A DNA stretch of 5,370 nucleotides, from contig SBHH01000337.1 of the NCBI GenBank assembly GCA_006226265.1, forward strand, positions 1 through 5,370, in the 5' to 3' direction. The position numbers and the translations under genes are program-made. The stretch is from Alphaproteobacteria bacterium. Lineage in GTDB: Bacteria > Pseudomonadota > Alphaproteobacteria > Sneathiellales > Sneathiellaceae. Shown here in pieces: positions 1-5,370 of the stretch (its first letter is position 1; each line of letters opens with the position of its first letter). The notes under the pieces were generated by a model that was not told where the DNA came from, ran no database searches, and saw only the letters and a list, made by a program, of their open reading frames with translations.

Positions 1-1
1 A

Positions 2-646
2 GAATATTACAAGGGGGGATATAATCGCGGTGGCGGGCGCAGGGAGGGCTTCGGTTCAGGCAAGGGTGGCGGCCGATTCGGCCGATTCGCGAATCAGGGG
101 CATGAATCGTTGCATTCCAACGCATCTCCCAGAATGGAGACGAGCGGCTCAGGAAGCGGTCGACGCGAGGAAATGCTGGTGCTGACGGTCGTAAACCACC
201 CGGAAATAATAGAAAATCACTTTGAGGAGTTTGCTGCGCTCCGGCTTTCCAGCCCTCAACTTGACAGATTGCGACGTGCGATAATAGATATTGCAGCAGT
301 CGAATCATCTCTTGACTATGCTAGTATGGGGCACCATCTAGCTAAACGTAAATTATCCGGACAGGTGCGGGAGCTTCAGTCGGCGGCAAGATCGCTCGAC
401 TGGTTCGCCGGTACAGACGCTGCCTTTGAAGATGCGAGAAGCGGTTGGCTGCATGTTCTTGCCCGACACAAACGCGAAGCGCTGGAGAAAGAAGTGAAGA
501 CTGCGGAGCGGGATTTGGGGGAAAACGCAACAGCAGAAAATCTTGACCGTCTGAAGATTGCGAAGCAGGCATTACAGAATGCCGCGGGAAATGAAGCGGA
601 ATTGGACGGGTTCGGACTGGCTTCCGGACGGAAAAGCAATATATAG
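2..646 (+). CDS. dnaG: DNA primase DnaG, C-terminal part (5' end beyond window)
   Basis: The frame is open from the window edge to a TAG at 644-646, giving the last 214 residues. DnaG makes the RNA primers for replication; this end is the linker plus the domain that binds the replicative helicase DnaB. Residues 1-40 of the fragment are a glycine/arginine-rich linker (KGGYNRGGGRREGFGSGKGG). From about residue 58 the fold resembles alphaproteobacterial DnaG C-termini: LVLTVVNHPEIIENHFEEF, then SSPQLDRLRRAIID, then GWLHVLARHKREALEKEVKTAERDL and the closing DGFGLASGRKS. The catalytic TOPRIM and zinc-binding domains lie outside the window. A TTG at 110 could look like a start but the frame runs through it without a stop, so it is internal. 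The position immediately before rpoD is the conserved macromolecular-synthesis gene order and supports the call. Identification rests on recall of family patterns, not a search. Confidence 0.9.
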   Translation, partial: EYYKGGYNRGGGRREGFGSGKGGGRFGRFANQGHESLHSNASPRMETSGSGSGRREEMLVLTVVNHPEIIENHFEEFAALRLSSPQLDRLRRAIIDIAAVESSLDYASMGHHLAKRKLSGQVRELQSAARSLDWFAGTDAAFEDARSGWLHVLARHKREALEKEVKTAERDLGENATAENLDRLKIAKQALQNAAGNEAELDGFGLASGRKSNI

Positions 647-665
647 AAATCGATGACTGCGATAA

Positions 666-691
666 CTGCCGTCCGGGGGGATGGAAGGCAG
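666..691 (+). promoter_or_regulatory. Hairpin with G-rich loop in the dnaG-rpoD gap
   Basis: CTGCC-G-TCC (666-674) can pair with GGA-A-GGCAG (683-691), giving eight base pairs interrupted by one G-A mismatch around an 8-nt loop GGGGGGAT. There is no T run after it, so it is not an intrinsic terminator. It ends 10 nt before the rpoD Shine-Dalgarno. It could be an mRNA processing or stabilising element separating dnaG from rpoD expression, as is known for this gene pair in E. coli, but that role is inference. Confidence 0.35.
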
Positions 692-701
692 GCAGCTATT
701 T

Positions 702-706
702 AGGAG
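702..706 (+). promoter_or_regulatory. rpoD ribosome binding site
   Basis: AGGAG lies 10 nt before the ATG at 717. It decides the start: the in-frame ATG at 681 has only a G run touching it and would add 12 residues ([12 protein letters not shown]) unlike the usual RpoD N-terminus, whereas 717 gives MATK, the common beginning of alphaproteobacterial RpoD. Confidence 0.8.
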
Positions 707-716
707 TTCGAATTTT

Positions 717-2792
717 ATGGCGACAAAAAGTGCGGAAGCGATTGATACGTCCGAGCAGTCCAACGAGAATCCGGACAGCCCACTGATCGACGCCTCCCAG
801 GCGGCTGTTAAAAAGATGCTGGCGAAGGCAAAGGAGAAGGGCTATGTCACCTTCGATGAGCTAAACGCCGTCCTGCCGCAGGACCAGATGTCCTCTGAGC
901 AGATTGAGGATACCATGTCCCTTCTGTCCGAAATGGGCATTAATGTCGTGGAAAATGACGAAGAAGGTGGAGAGGAGAATTCCGATTCCGACAAGGACGA
1001 CAGCGACGATAACGATGACGATTTCGGCGAAAAGGCCACAAAGGAAGTCGCGGAAAAGCCCGCCACCACTTCCGGAGACCGGACAGATGATCCGGTTCGC
1101 ATGTATTTGCGCGAAATGGGCACGGTTGAATTGCTTTCGCGCGAGGGCGAAATCGCCATCGCGAAAAGGATTGAGGCTGGCCGCGGCAAGCTGATCGGCG
1201 CAATTTGCGAAAGCCCGCTCACCATTCGTGCGATCCTCAACTGGCGCGAATTGATGTTGCAGGAAAAGCTGCTGCTCCGTGATGTGATCGATCTCGATGC
1301 GACTTATGGCGCGGGTGCGGCGGCGGAAAAGGCGCTTCAGGAAGGTTTCAGCGAGGACAGCGAGGACGATGAGCTTCCGGCCTCTGGTCTTGACGACAGC
1401 GATTCCGATAATGACGATGACAGTGATGAAGACGGTCATGATGATGATGACGATCGCGAAGAGGGGCGCGAACGCGACAGTGGCGACGACGAAGAGGACG
1501 ACGAGGAGGATGCGGAAGAAAACACCATGTCCCTCGCCGCGCTGGAAGAAACCCTGAAGCCTGAGGTGTTCGAGCGGTTCGATGAAATCGCCAAGACCTA
1601 CAAGAAGCTTCACAAGCTGCAGGAAGCCCGCCTGACTGCCGCCATGGAAAACGAAAGTGTTTCCAGCGCGCAGGAAAAGAAATACGAGAAGCAGAAGCTT
1701 GAACTCGTCAAGCTGATGGATGATGTCCATCTGACCAACAACCGTATCGAGGCGCTGGTCGATCAGCTTTACGGGATCAATCGCCGTCTGATGAGCCTGG
1801 AAGGACGTCTCTTGCGTCTTGCGGAACGGCACAAGGTTTCCCGCGCAAGCTTCCTTGAGCATTATTTTGGCGCCGAGCTCGATCCGGGCTGGGTCGAGAA
1901 GATGGGTAATCTCAAGACCAAGGGCTGGCGTGAATTTGTCGCGGGCGAAACGGAAGCCATCAACGAAATCCGTGGTGAGATCATCAAGATTTCGTCCGAG
2001 TTCGGCATGCCAATGAACGAGTTCCGCCGTATTGTCAGCACCGTCCAGCAGGGCGAACGCGAGGCGAGCCGTGCGAAGAAGGAGATGGTTGAGGCCAACC
2101 TCCGTCTCGTGATCTCGATCGCCAAGAAATATACCAACCGCGGCCTGCAGTTCCTCGATCTCATTCAGGAAGGCAACATCGGCCTGATGAAGGCGGTGGA
2201 CAAGTTCGAATATCGCCGGGGTTATAAATTTTCGACTTACGCGACCTGGTGGATCCGGCAGGCTATTACCCGCTCGATCGCAGATCAGGCGCGTACCATC
2301 CGTATTCCGGTGCATATGATCGAGACGATCAACAAGCTGGTCCGGACCTCGCGCCAGATGCTTCATGAAATCGGCCGCGAGCCGACGCCGGAGGAACTGG
2401 CCGTCAAGCTCGGCATGCCGCTTGAAAAAGTCCGCAAGGTGATGAAAATTGCGAAGGAGCCGATTAGCCTTGAAACCCCCATCGGGGACGAGGAGGATAG
2501 CCATCTTGGTGATTTCATCCAGGACGAGAACGCGGTGCAGCCGCTCGATGCGGCGATCCAGTCGAACCTTCGCGAAACAACGACAAGGGTTTTGGCCTCT
2601 CTCACCCCGCGTGAGGAGCGGGTGCTTCGGATGCGCTTCGGCATCGGTATGAATACCGACCATACGCTGGAAGAAGTCGGCCAGCAGTTCTCGGTCACCC
2701 GCGAACGCATCCGCCAGATCGAGGCAAAAGCGCTTCGCAAGCTGAAGCATCCAAGCCGCTCGCGCAAACTCCGGAGCTTCCTGGACACTTAA
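717..2792 (+). CDS. rpoD: RNA polymerase primary sigma factor RpoD (sigma-70)
   Basis: This 691-residue housekeeping sigma factor directs core RNA polymerase to -10/-35 promoters. Region 1.1 is at about 22-80 ([25 protein letters not shown]). Region 1.2 is at about 123-155 ([22 protein letters not shown]). A long non-conserved region follows to about 450. Region 2 is at about 456-528, with [36 protein letters not shown] and the -10-recognition helix [19 protein letters not shown]. Region 3 is at about 530-615, and region 4 at 628-691 with the -35-binding helix [17 protein letters not shown]. Two highly acidic stretches are visible: residues 81-102, and residues 213-268, where about 36 of 56 residues are Asp or Glu. 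The gene has its own strong Shine-Dalgarno 70 nt after dnaG and ends 15 nt before a strong terminator. It is probably co-transcribed with dnaG; no separate promoter was recognised. All core motifs are intact, so the identification is very secure. Confidence 0.98.
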   Translation: MATKSAEAIDTSEQSNENPDSPLIDASQAAVKKMLAKAKEKGYVTFDELNAVLPQDQMSSEQIEDTMSLLSEMGINVVENDEEGGEENSDSDKDDSDDNDDDFGEKATKEVAEKPATTSGDRTDDPVRMYLREMGTVELLSREGEIAIAKRIEAGRGKLIGAICESPLTIRAILNWRELMLQEKLLLRDVIDLDATYGAGAAAEKALQEGFSEDSEDDELPASGLDDSDSDNDDDSDEDGHDDDDDREEGRERDSGDDEEDDEEDAEENTMSLAALEETLKPEVFERFDEIAKTYKKLHKLQEARLTAAMENESVSSAQEKKYEKQKLELVKLMDDVHLTNNRIEALVDQLYGINRRLMSLEGRLLRLAERHKVSRASFLEHYFGAELDPGWVEKMGNLKTKGWREFVAGETEAINEIRGEIIKISSEFGMPMNEFRRIVSTVQQGEREASRAKKEMVEANLRLVISIAKKYTNRGLQFLDLIQEGNIGLMKAVDKFEYRRGYKFSTYATWWIRQAITRSIADQARTIRIPVHMIETINKLVRTSRQMLHEIGREPTPEELAVKLGMPLEKVRKVMKIAKEPISLETPIGDEEDSHLGDFIQDENAVQPLDAAIQSNLRETTTRVLASLTPREERVLRMRFGIGMNTDHTLEEVGQQFSVTRERIRQIEAKALRKLKHPSRSRKLRSFLDT

Positions 2793-2807
2793 GGAAAGGC
2801 GGATGTC

Positions 2808-2842
2808 AAAAAGCCGGAGCGTTCACGTTCCGGCTTTTTTTT
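2808..2842 (+). terminator. Intrinsic terminator of rpoD
   Basis: The arms 2808-2821 (AAAAAGCCGGAGCG) and 2826-2839 (CGTTCCGGCTTTTT) pair over 14 positions with a single G-T wobble around the 4-nt loop TTCA. Eight consecutive T residues occupy 2835-2842. It begins 15 nt after the rpoD stop codon. The A run on the left arm means it could also act on transcripts from the opposite strand, but no gene converges on it here. Confidence 0.95.
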
Positions 2843-2953
2843 ATGCCTGCCATATAGCTAATTGCGCTGCCGCGCCGAACAGGCTAAAACGTCACGAAGA
2901 CGCGGCTTTTGCGTCGGTAAAGGGATGAAAGCCCCGTTCAATTGCTTTCACGA

Positions 2954-3030
2954 GGGCCTGTAGCTCAGCTGGTTAGAGCCGTCCGCTCATAACGGACTGG
3001 TCGTAGGTTCAAGTCCTACCGGGCCCACCA
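2954..3030 (+). tRNA. tRNA with CAU anticodon, probably tRNA-Ile2 (lysidine type)
   Basis: A complete 77-nt cloverleaf can be folded. The acceptor stem is GGGCCTG (2954-2960) with CGGGCCC (3020-3026), including one T-G wobble. The D stem is GCTC/GAGC. The anticodon stem is GTCCG/CGGAC with loop CTCATAA, so the anticodon is CAT at 2988-2990. The variable loop is 5 nt (TGGTC) and the T stem is GTAGG/CCTAC with loop TTCAAGT. The discriminator base is A and CCA is encoded. The initiator tRNA is excluded because position 1 pairs normally. Between elongator Met and Ile2, the loop CTCATAA, the GGGCC acceptor and the GGTCG...GGTTCAAGTCC arm resemble bacterial tRNA-Ile(CAU), whose C34 is changed to lysidine by TilS to read AUA; this choice is inference. 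No convincing promoter was seen upstream; TTGCGC at 2862 with CTAAAA at 2884 is only a weak candidate. Confidence 0.93.
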
Positions 3031-3304
3031 TTTTCCCTCCTGCGAACCCGGTTCCAGTTGAGGAGCGCCTCTGAATCCCGCAGTTCCGGGGCCTCTGGGG
3101 ATATCCCCTTTGAACGGAGACACACTGATCAGGGCATTTAAGCTGTAATTCGGCATTCGTCTCTGTCGCCCCATTTCAGGGTCCAGTCCATGGGATATTA
3201 CGATGGGCTATTGATGGAAACCGAGCTGCTTTCGCTGCTCATTCCAGCCGGTCGGGAATAGGATATTTTTGCATCGACCGAAATCAGATCAAGATAAACT
3301 GCCC

Positions 3305-3330
3305 TGTCACAAAGTTAAGTTGATGTGACA
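3305..3330. promoter_or_regulatory. Inverted repeat, candidate operator of the oxygenase promoter
   Basis: TGTCACA (3305-3311) and TGTGACA (3324-3330) are perfect 7-bp inverted arms separated by 12 nt. The right arm coincides with the proposed -35 box (3325-3330), a position where a bound regulator would block or influence polymerase. The half-site order is the reverse of a CRP site (TGTGA-N6-TCACA), so a CRP-type reading does not fit. The cognate regulator is unknown; the arms do not match the palindrome near the tetR promoter. Confidence 0.4.
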
Positions 3331-3355
3331 ACGCCGCAAAGAAACGCTATATAAT
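3325..3355 (+). promoter_or_regulatory. Candidate sigma-70 promoter of the oxygenase gene
   Basis: The -35 GTGACA (3325-3330) differs from TTGACA at one position. Two overlapping -10 options follow: TATATA (3348-3353) at 17-bp spacing, or a perfect TATAAT (3350-3355) at 19-bp spacing. Transcription would begin around 3360, leaving a short A-rich leader before the gene. Confidence 0.6.
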
Positions 3356-3378
3356 ACGTAAAACTAAAAAGAAAAATT

Positions 3379-3382
3379 GAGG
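3379..3382 (+). promoter_or_regulatory. Ribosome binding site that decides the oxygenase start
   Basis: GAGG is 7 nt before the ATG at 3390 but only 1 nt before the ATG at 3384. The second ATG is therefore the better start; using the first would add only Met-Ala. Confidence 0.6.
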
Positions 3383-3389
3383 CATGGCC

Positions 3390-4520
3390 ATGATCCTGAG
3401 CGATAGCGATGTAATCGATCGAATTTTTTCCCACATCGATGCTAAAACCACCGATTTGGGGGAAACTGTGTGGCGGGAGCCTGTAGAAAACTACCAATCC
3501 GATAAACGGTTCAAGGCGGAAATAGACATGCTGCGGCGCCTTCCGGTGCCCTTTTGTCCCTCCGCAGCATTGCCGGAGAAGGGATCGTTCGTTGCGCGTA
3601 CGGCCGCACTGACACCGCTGGTGGCGGTCCGCGGGGATGACGGCGTTGTTCGTGCATTTCGAAACAGTTGCCGGCATCGCGGCATGACGGTTGCCGATGG
3701 CAACGGCTGCGCCCGCGCATTTGTCTGCCCCTATCATGCCTGGACATATGGGTTGGACGGTAACCTTAAGCATATTCCCGGCCAGGAAGGATTTCCCGAG
3801 GTGGATATGTCGGCGCATGGACTGGTCCCCGTCACAACGGAAGAGCGCGGCGGTTTAGTGTTCATCACCCAGGAGGCACCGCTTTCAAACGGGGCGTTGG
3901 ATGCGCTGCCCGAGCTACTCAATCCGAAACAGGACCTGTTCGATCAGACGGAAATTACGGATAATGCCAATTGGAAGCTCATCGCCGAAACCTCTATGGA
4001 GGGGTATCATATCAAGAGCCTGCATAACCGAACATTCTATCCTTACGGTCTCAACAATATAAATGTGGTAGAGAACTTCGGAACCAACTCACGGATTATT
4101 TTCCCCTTCCGCCGGATAAATAAACTGCGGGATATTCCGAAAGAGGAGCGGCGTATTAATGGTATGGCGACCTATGTCTACCAGCTCTTTCCCAACACCC
4201 ACGTTTCTGTTTTGTCCAATCATACGCAACTGATTGTGCTGGAACCTGTTTCGCCGACGGAAACCCGGTCAATCGTATATCGTATGCGTAACCTGAATGC
4301 TGACGGGACGCCTGTTGATCTGGAGGTTGCGAAGCGCGACGCCGTTTTCGTCAAAAGTTCGGGTATCGAGGAAGATCGGGATGCCGCGCGCACCATTCAG
4401 GCGGGGCTCAACTCCAAGGCTAACAGTCATTTTACCTTCGGATATTTCGAAAAGGCCATTGTCCATTTTCACGAAACGCTGGATGCTCATCTCGCGCAAC
4501 CGAACCGTGACGATCTTTAG
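3390..4520 (+). CDS. Rieske-type aromatic ring-hydroxylating oxygenase, alpha subunit
   Basis: The product is 376 residues, a cytosolic oxygenase of the Rieske non-heme iron family (COG4638-like). It uses electrons from a reductase or ferredoxin to activate O2 for hydroxylation or demethylation. The Rieske [2Fe-2S] domain is at about 40-160, with ligands Cys94, His96, Cys113 and His116 in CRH-X16-CPYH. The catalytic domain follows, with NWK at 194-196, His207 and His212 as iron ligands, and Asp329 (EEDRDA, before IQAGLNS) as the likely third ligand. At His207 minus 3, where naphthalene dioxygenase has the bridging Asp, this protein has Glu204 (MEGYH), as in the GbcA/CntA-like branch. It is shorter than classical dioxygenase alpha subunits, which are about 450 residues. 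No beta subunit, ferredoxin or reductase gene lies in the window, so its electron donor must come from elsewhere. The substrate cannot be read from the sequence. It has its own promoter and converges on a tetR gene. Confidence 0.9.
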   Translation: MILSDSDVIDRIFSHIDAKTTDLGETVWREPVENYQSDKRFKAEIDMLRRLPVPFCPSAALPEKGSFVARTAALTPLVAVRGDDGVVRAFRNSCRHRGMTVADGNGCARAFVCPYHAWTYGLDGNLKHIPGQEGFPEVDMSAHGLVPVTTEERGGLVFITQEAPLSNGALDALPELLNPKQDLFDQTEITDNANWKLIAETSMEGYHIKSLHNRTFYPYGLNNINVVENFGTNSRIIFPFRRINKLRDIPKEERRINGMATYVYQLFPNTHVSVLSNHTQLIVLEPVSPTETRSIVYRMRNLNADGTPVDLEVAKRDAVFVKSSGIEEDRDAARTIQAGLNSKANSHFTFGYFEKAIVHFHETLDAHLAQPNRDDL

Positions 4521-4573
4521 CAAATTGAATTGAAAGCATGCGGACGGAATTGTCAGAAGAAAATATCTGGCTG

Positions 4574-4592
4574 CCCTTGATAAAAGGGTTGT
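4574..4592 (+). terminator. Weak candidate terminator between convergent genes
   Basis: CCCTT (4574-4578) and AAGGG (4584-4588) form a 5-bp stem with a 5-nt loop, followed by TTGTTT. The stem is short and the T tract broken, so this is only a possible end for the oxygenase transcript in the 88-nt convergent gap. Confidence 0.25.
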
Positions 4593-4608
4593 TTCGAACG
4601 CAGAATTC

Positions 4609-5250
4609 CTAATCTTTTGCATCGGTGGAGATTGTTCCCCGCCAGTTGCGAACGCGTAGACCTTCCAGGAAAATGGTGAGGAAATTATCGGCGATATCTG
4701 CATAGGCATCGCGATCCCCCTCAGTATTCCAATGCGGGACCCAGTTGAACGCTCCGAAAAGGGCCGCAGTGGCAAGTTTTGGCTCGCAGGGTGCGATGGT
4801 TCCGTCTGCAATCCCCTGCTGGATAAGTTCCCGCACAGCAAGGTCGAGCTTCCGGCGCCCGTTCCGTAAAATTTTCCGGCTGTCGTCAGATAACACCCGG
4901 TCTTTTGATAGCGTCAGGCAGGCTCCGAACTCATTGGAGAGTAAATCCATATAGCTCCGCATGACGATCGCGAGTCGCTCCAGGGGCGGCATATCGAGAT
5001 TCTTGCTGTTATCCATGGCTTCCTGCATAAATTCGAGAGCAAGTCGGCTGCATTCGAACAGGATGTCATCTTTATTTTTGACATAATAATACAACGTCCG
5101 TTTGGAGACATTCAGTTCAGACGCAATATCGTCGAGCGACGTCCGGTCAAAACCGCGGGCGTTAAAGAGTCTGGCGCCCGTGCTTAAAACCGCCATGCGT
5201 TTCTGCTCACGTGGATCATCCCTATTTAAAGTCACTTCAGTCCAAACCAT
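4609..5250 (-). CDS. TetR/AcrR-family transcriptional regulator
   Basis: The product is 213 residues, normal for the family; such proteins are usually dimeric repressors released from DNA by a small ligand. The N-terminal DNA-binding domain spans about 14-62: helix 1 is KRMAVLSTGARLFNARGF, and the helix-turn-helix is TSLDDIASELNVSKRTLYYYVKNKDDIL, with recognition helix about 49-56. The remaining alpha-helical ligand/dimer domain contains LIQQGIADGTIAPCEPKLATAALFGAFNW, which resembles regulators of the KstR2-like group that sense acyl-CoA-type ligands; that link is recall, not a search. The ATG at 5250 is preceded by AAGG 8 nt upstream, and the next Met (residue 19) would cut into helix 1. The gene converges on the oxygenase and does not share a promoter region with it. 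Its upstream region holds a perfect palindrome and an outward promoter, suggesting self-control together with a divergent gene beyond the window. Confidence 0.93.
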   Translation of the reverse strand: MVWTEVTLNRDDPREQKRMAVLSTGARLFNARGFDRTSLDDIASELNVSKRTLYYYVKNKDDILFECSRLALEFMQEAMDNSKNLDMPPLERLAIVMRSYMDLLSNEFGACLTLSKDRVLSDDSRKILRNGRRKLDLAVRELIQQGIADGTIAPCEPKLATAALFGAFNWVPHWNTEGDRDAYADIADNFLTIFLEGLRVRNWRGTISTDAKD

Positions 5251-5258
5251 CGTACCTA

Positions 5259-5262
5259 CCTT
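5259..5262 (-). promoter_or_regulatory. tetR ribosome binding site
   Basis: On the minus strand AAGG stands 8 nt before the ATG at 5250. It is modest but well spaced, and supports that start. Confidence 0.5.
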
Positions 5263-5329
5263 ATCTTTTCAACATTCACAGACGTCCTCTAAACAATCGC
5301 CCCTGAAGGGTAAGCTGTAATGTATGGGC

Positions 5330-5335
5330 AGTATA
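5330..5335 (-). promoter_or_regulatory. Candidate -10 box of the tetR promoter
   Basis: On the minus strand this reads TATACT, one base from the TATAAT consensus, about 80 nt before the tetR start codon. The -35 position (around 5352-5357) has no good match (TTACAT at 16-bp spacing), which would fit a promoter whose -35 region overlaps the left end of the palindrome at 5357-5370. Confidence 0.4.
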
Positions 5336-5346
5336 GACCATTTATA

Positions 5347-5370
5347 TTGACATGTAACCCACTAGTGGGT
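5347..5370 (+). promoter_or_regulatory. Left part of an outward promoter (-35 box TTGACA)
   Basis: A perfect TTGACA lies at 5347-5352 on the + strand. With the usual 17-bp spacing its -10 would fall at about 5370-5375, at or just past the edge. It would serve a gene divergent from tetR that lies outside the window. Confidence 0.5.
5357..5370. promoter_or_regulatory. Perfect 14-bp palindrome, probable TetR operator
   Basis: ACCCACTAGTGGGT equals its own reverse complement and runs to the last base, so it may extend further. It lies in the spacer after the outward -35 box and next to the expected -35 of tetR, where a bound repressor dimer would block both promoters. A full 7+7 palindrome within the 120-nt tetR upstream region is unlikely by chance (roughly 1 in 150). 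Binding by the adjacent TetR protein is inference. Confidence 0.6.

Larger units (their letters stand above)
3031..3383. other. Intergenic region between tRNA and oxygenase gene
   Basis: About 350 bases hold no gene I can support. Visible items are a short palindrome GGGGATATCCCC (3097-3108), a 6-bp inverted repeat CGGTCG/CGACCG (3249-3254 and 3275-3280) and a 23-codon frame starting at 3190 without a good ribosome site. All three are near chance expectation for this length. The right end carries the oxygenase promoter and an inverted repeat, listed separately. Downstream of the tRNA CCA there is only a run of four T residues and no clear terminator hairpin. Confidence 0.6.

Noticed and set aside
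681..716. Upstream ATG start for rpoD at 681
   Set aside because: It has no properly spaced Shine-Dalgarno, lies inside the gap hairpin, and would add a non-homologous 12-residue extension; the ATG at 717 has AGGAG at good spacing.
861..2750. Long open frame of over 600 codons on the minus strand opposite rpoD
   Set aside because: It is the antisense shadow of a certain rpoD gene with strong codon bias; its translation is low in recognisable motifs and has acidic-codon complements giving runs of Val and Ile.
3097..3108. Palindrome GGGGATATCCCC after the tRNA
   Set aside because: A 12-bp palindrome is expected about once in a window this size; as a terminator it has only a 4-6 bp stem and three T residues.
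3139..3149. 11-bp direct repeat TAAGCTGTAAT, second copy at 5311-5321, flanking the oxygenase-tetR pair
   Set aside because: A few 11-mers are expected to repeat by chance in 5.4 kb, and neither copy touches the tRNA end or an integrase, so it is not supported as an attachment site.
3190..3261. 23-codon frame MGYYDGLLMETELLSLLIPAGRE in the tRNA-oxygenase gap
   Set aside because: There is no good ribosome site, no recognisable family and a length expected by chance.
3315..3818. Minus-strand frame of 167 codons overlapping the oxygenase start and promoter
   Set aside because: It is antisense to the Rieske domain-coding region, whose + strand reading has all metal ligands; no ribosome site or family features were seen.
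4269..4841. Minus-strand frame of 190 codons spanning the end of tetR and the end of the oxygenase gene
   Set aside because: It overlaps two well-supported genes in other frames and shows no recognisable motif.

Overview
This window looks like chromosomal DNA of an alphaproteobacterium. The evidence is the dnaG-rpoD gene order, the alphaproteobacterial form of the RpoD N-terminus and C-terminus, and the DnaG C-terminal domain. A sphingomonad is my best guess from the RpoD N-terminal wording ([12 protein letters not shown]) and the presence of an accessory Rieske oxygenase with a TetR regulator, but the sequence alone does not settle the order or genus.

Left half (1-3030), core information-processing genes on the + strand: the 3' end of dnaG (primase linker and helicase-binding domain, cut by the window edge), a 70-nt gap with a G-rich hairpin and a clear Shine-Dalgarno, the complete housekeeping sigma factor gene rpoD (717-2792), a textbook intrinsic terminator (2808-2842), and an intact tRNA gene with a CAU anticodon (2954-3030). 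The tRNA is most likely tRNA-Ile2, the lysidine-modified AUA reader, rather than a methionine tRNA.

Right half (3031-5370), probably accessory: a gene-free stretch of about 350 bases ends in a recognisable promoter with an inverted repeat over its -35 region. It drives a lone Rieske-type non-heme iron oxygenase alpha subunit (3390-4520) with all metal ligands present. Convergent to it is a TetR-family repressor gene (complement of 4609-5250). The last 24 bases hold a perfect TTGACA -35 box pointing out of the window, followed by a perfect 14-bp palindrome. The palindrome lies in the spacer of that outward promoter and just upstream of the tetR -10. This is the classic arrangement of a TetR operator controlling a divergent pair, so the repressor's main target probably begins just beyond the right edge.

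I do not see a convincing wholly new system here. The most useful observations are the edge operator/promoter, the inverted repeat at the oxygenase promoter, the glutamate in place of the usual bridging aspartate in the oxygenase, the strongly acidic insertions in RpoD, and the tRNA marking a core-to-accessory boundary.
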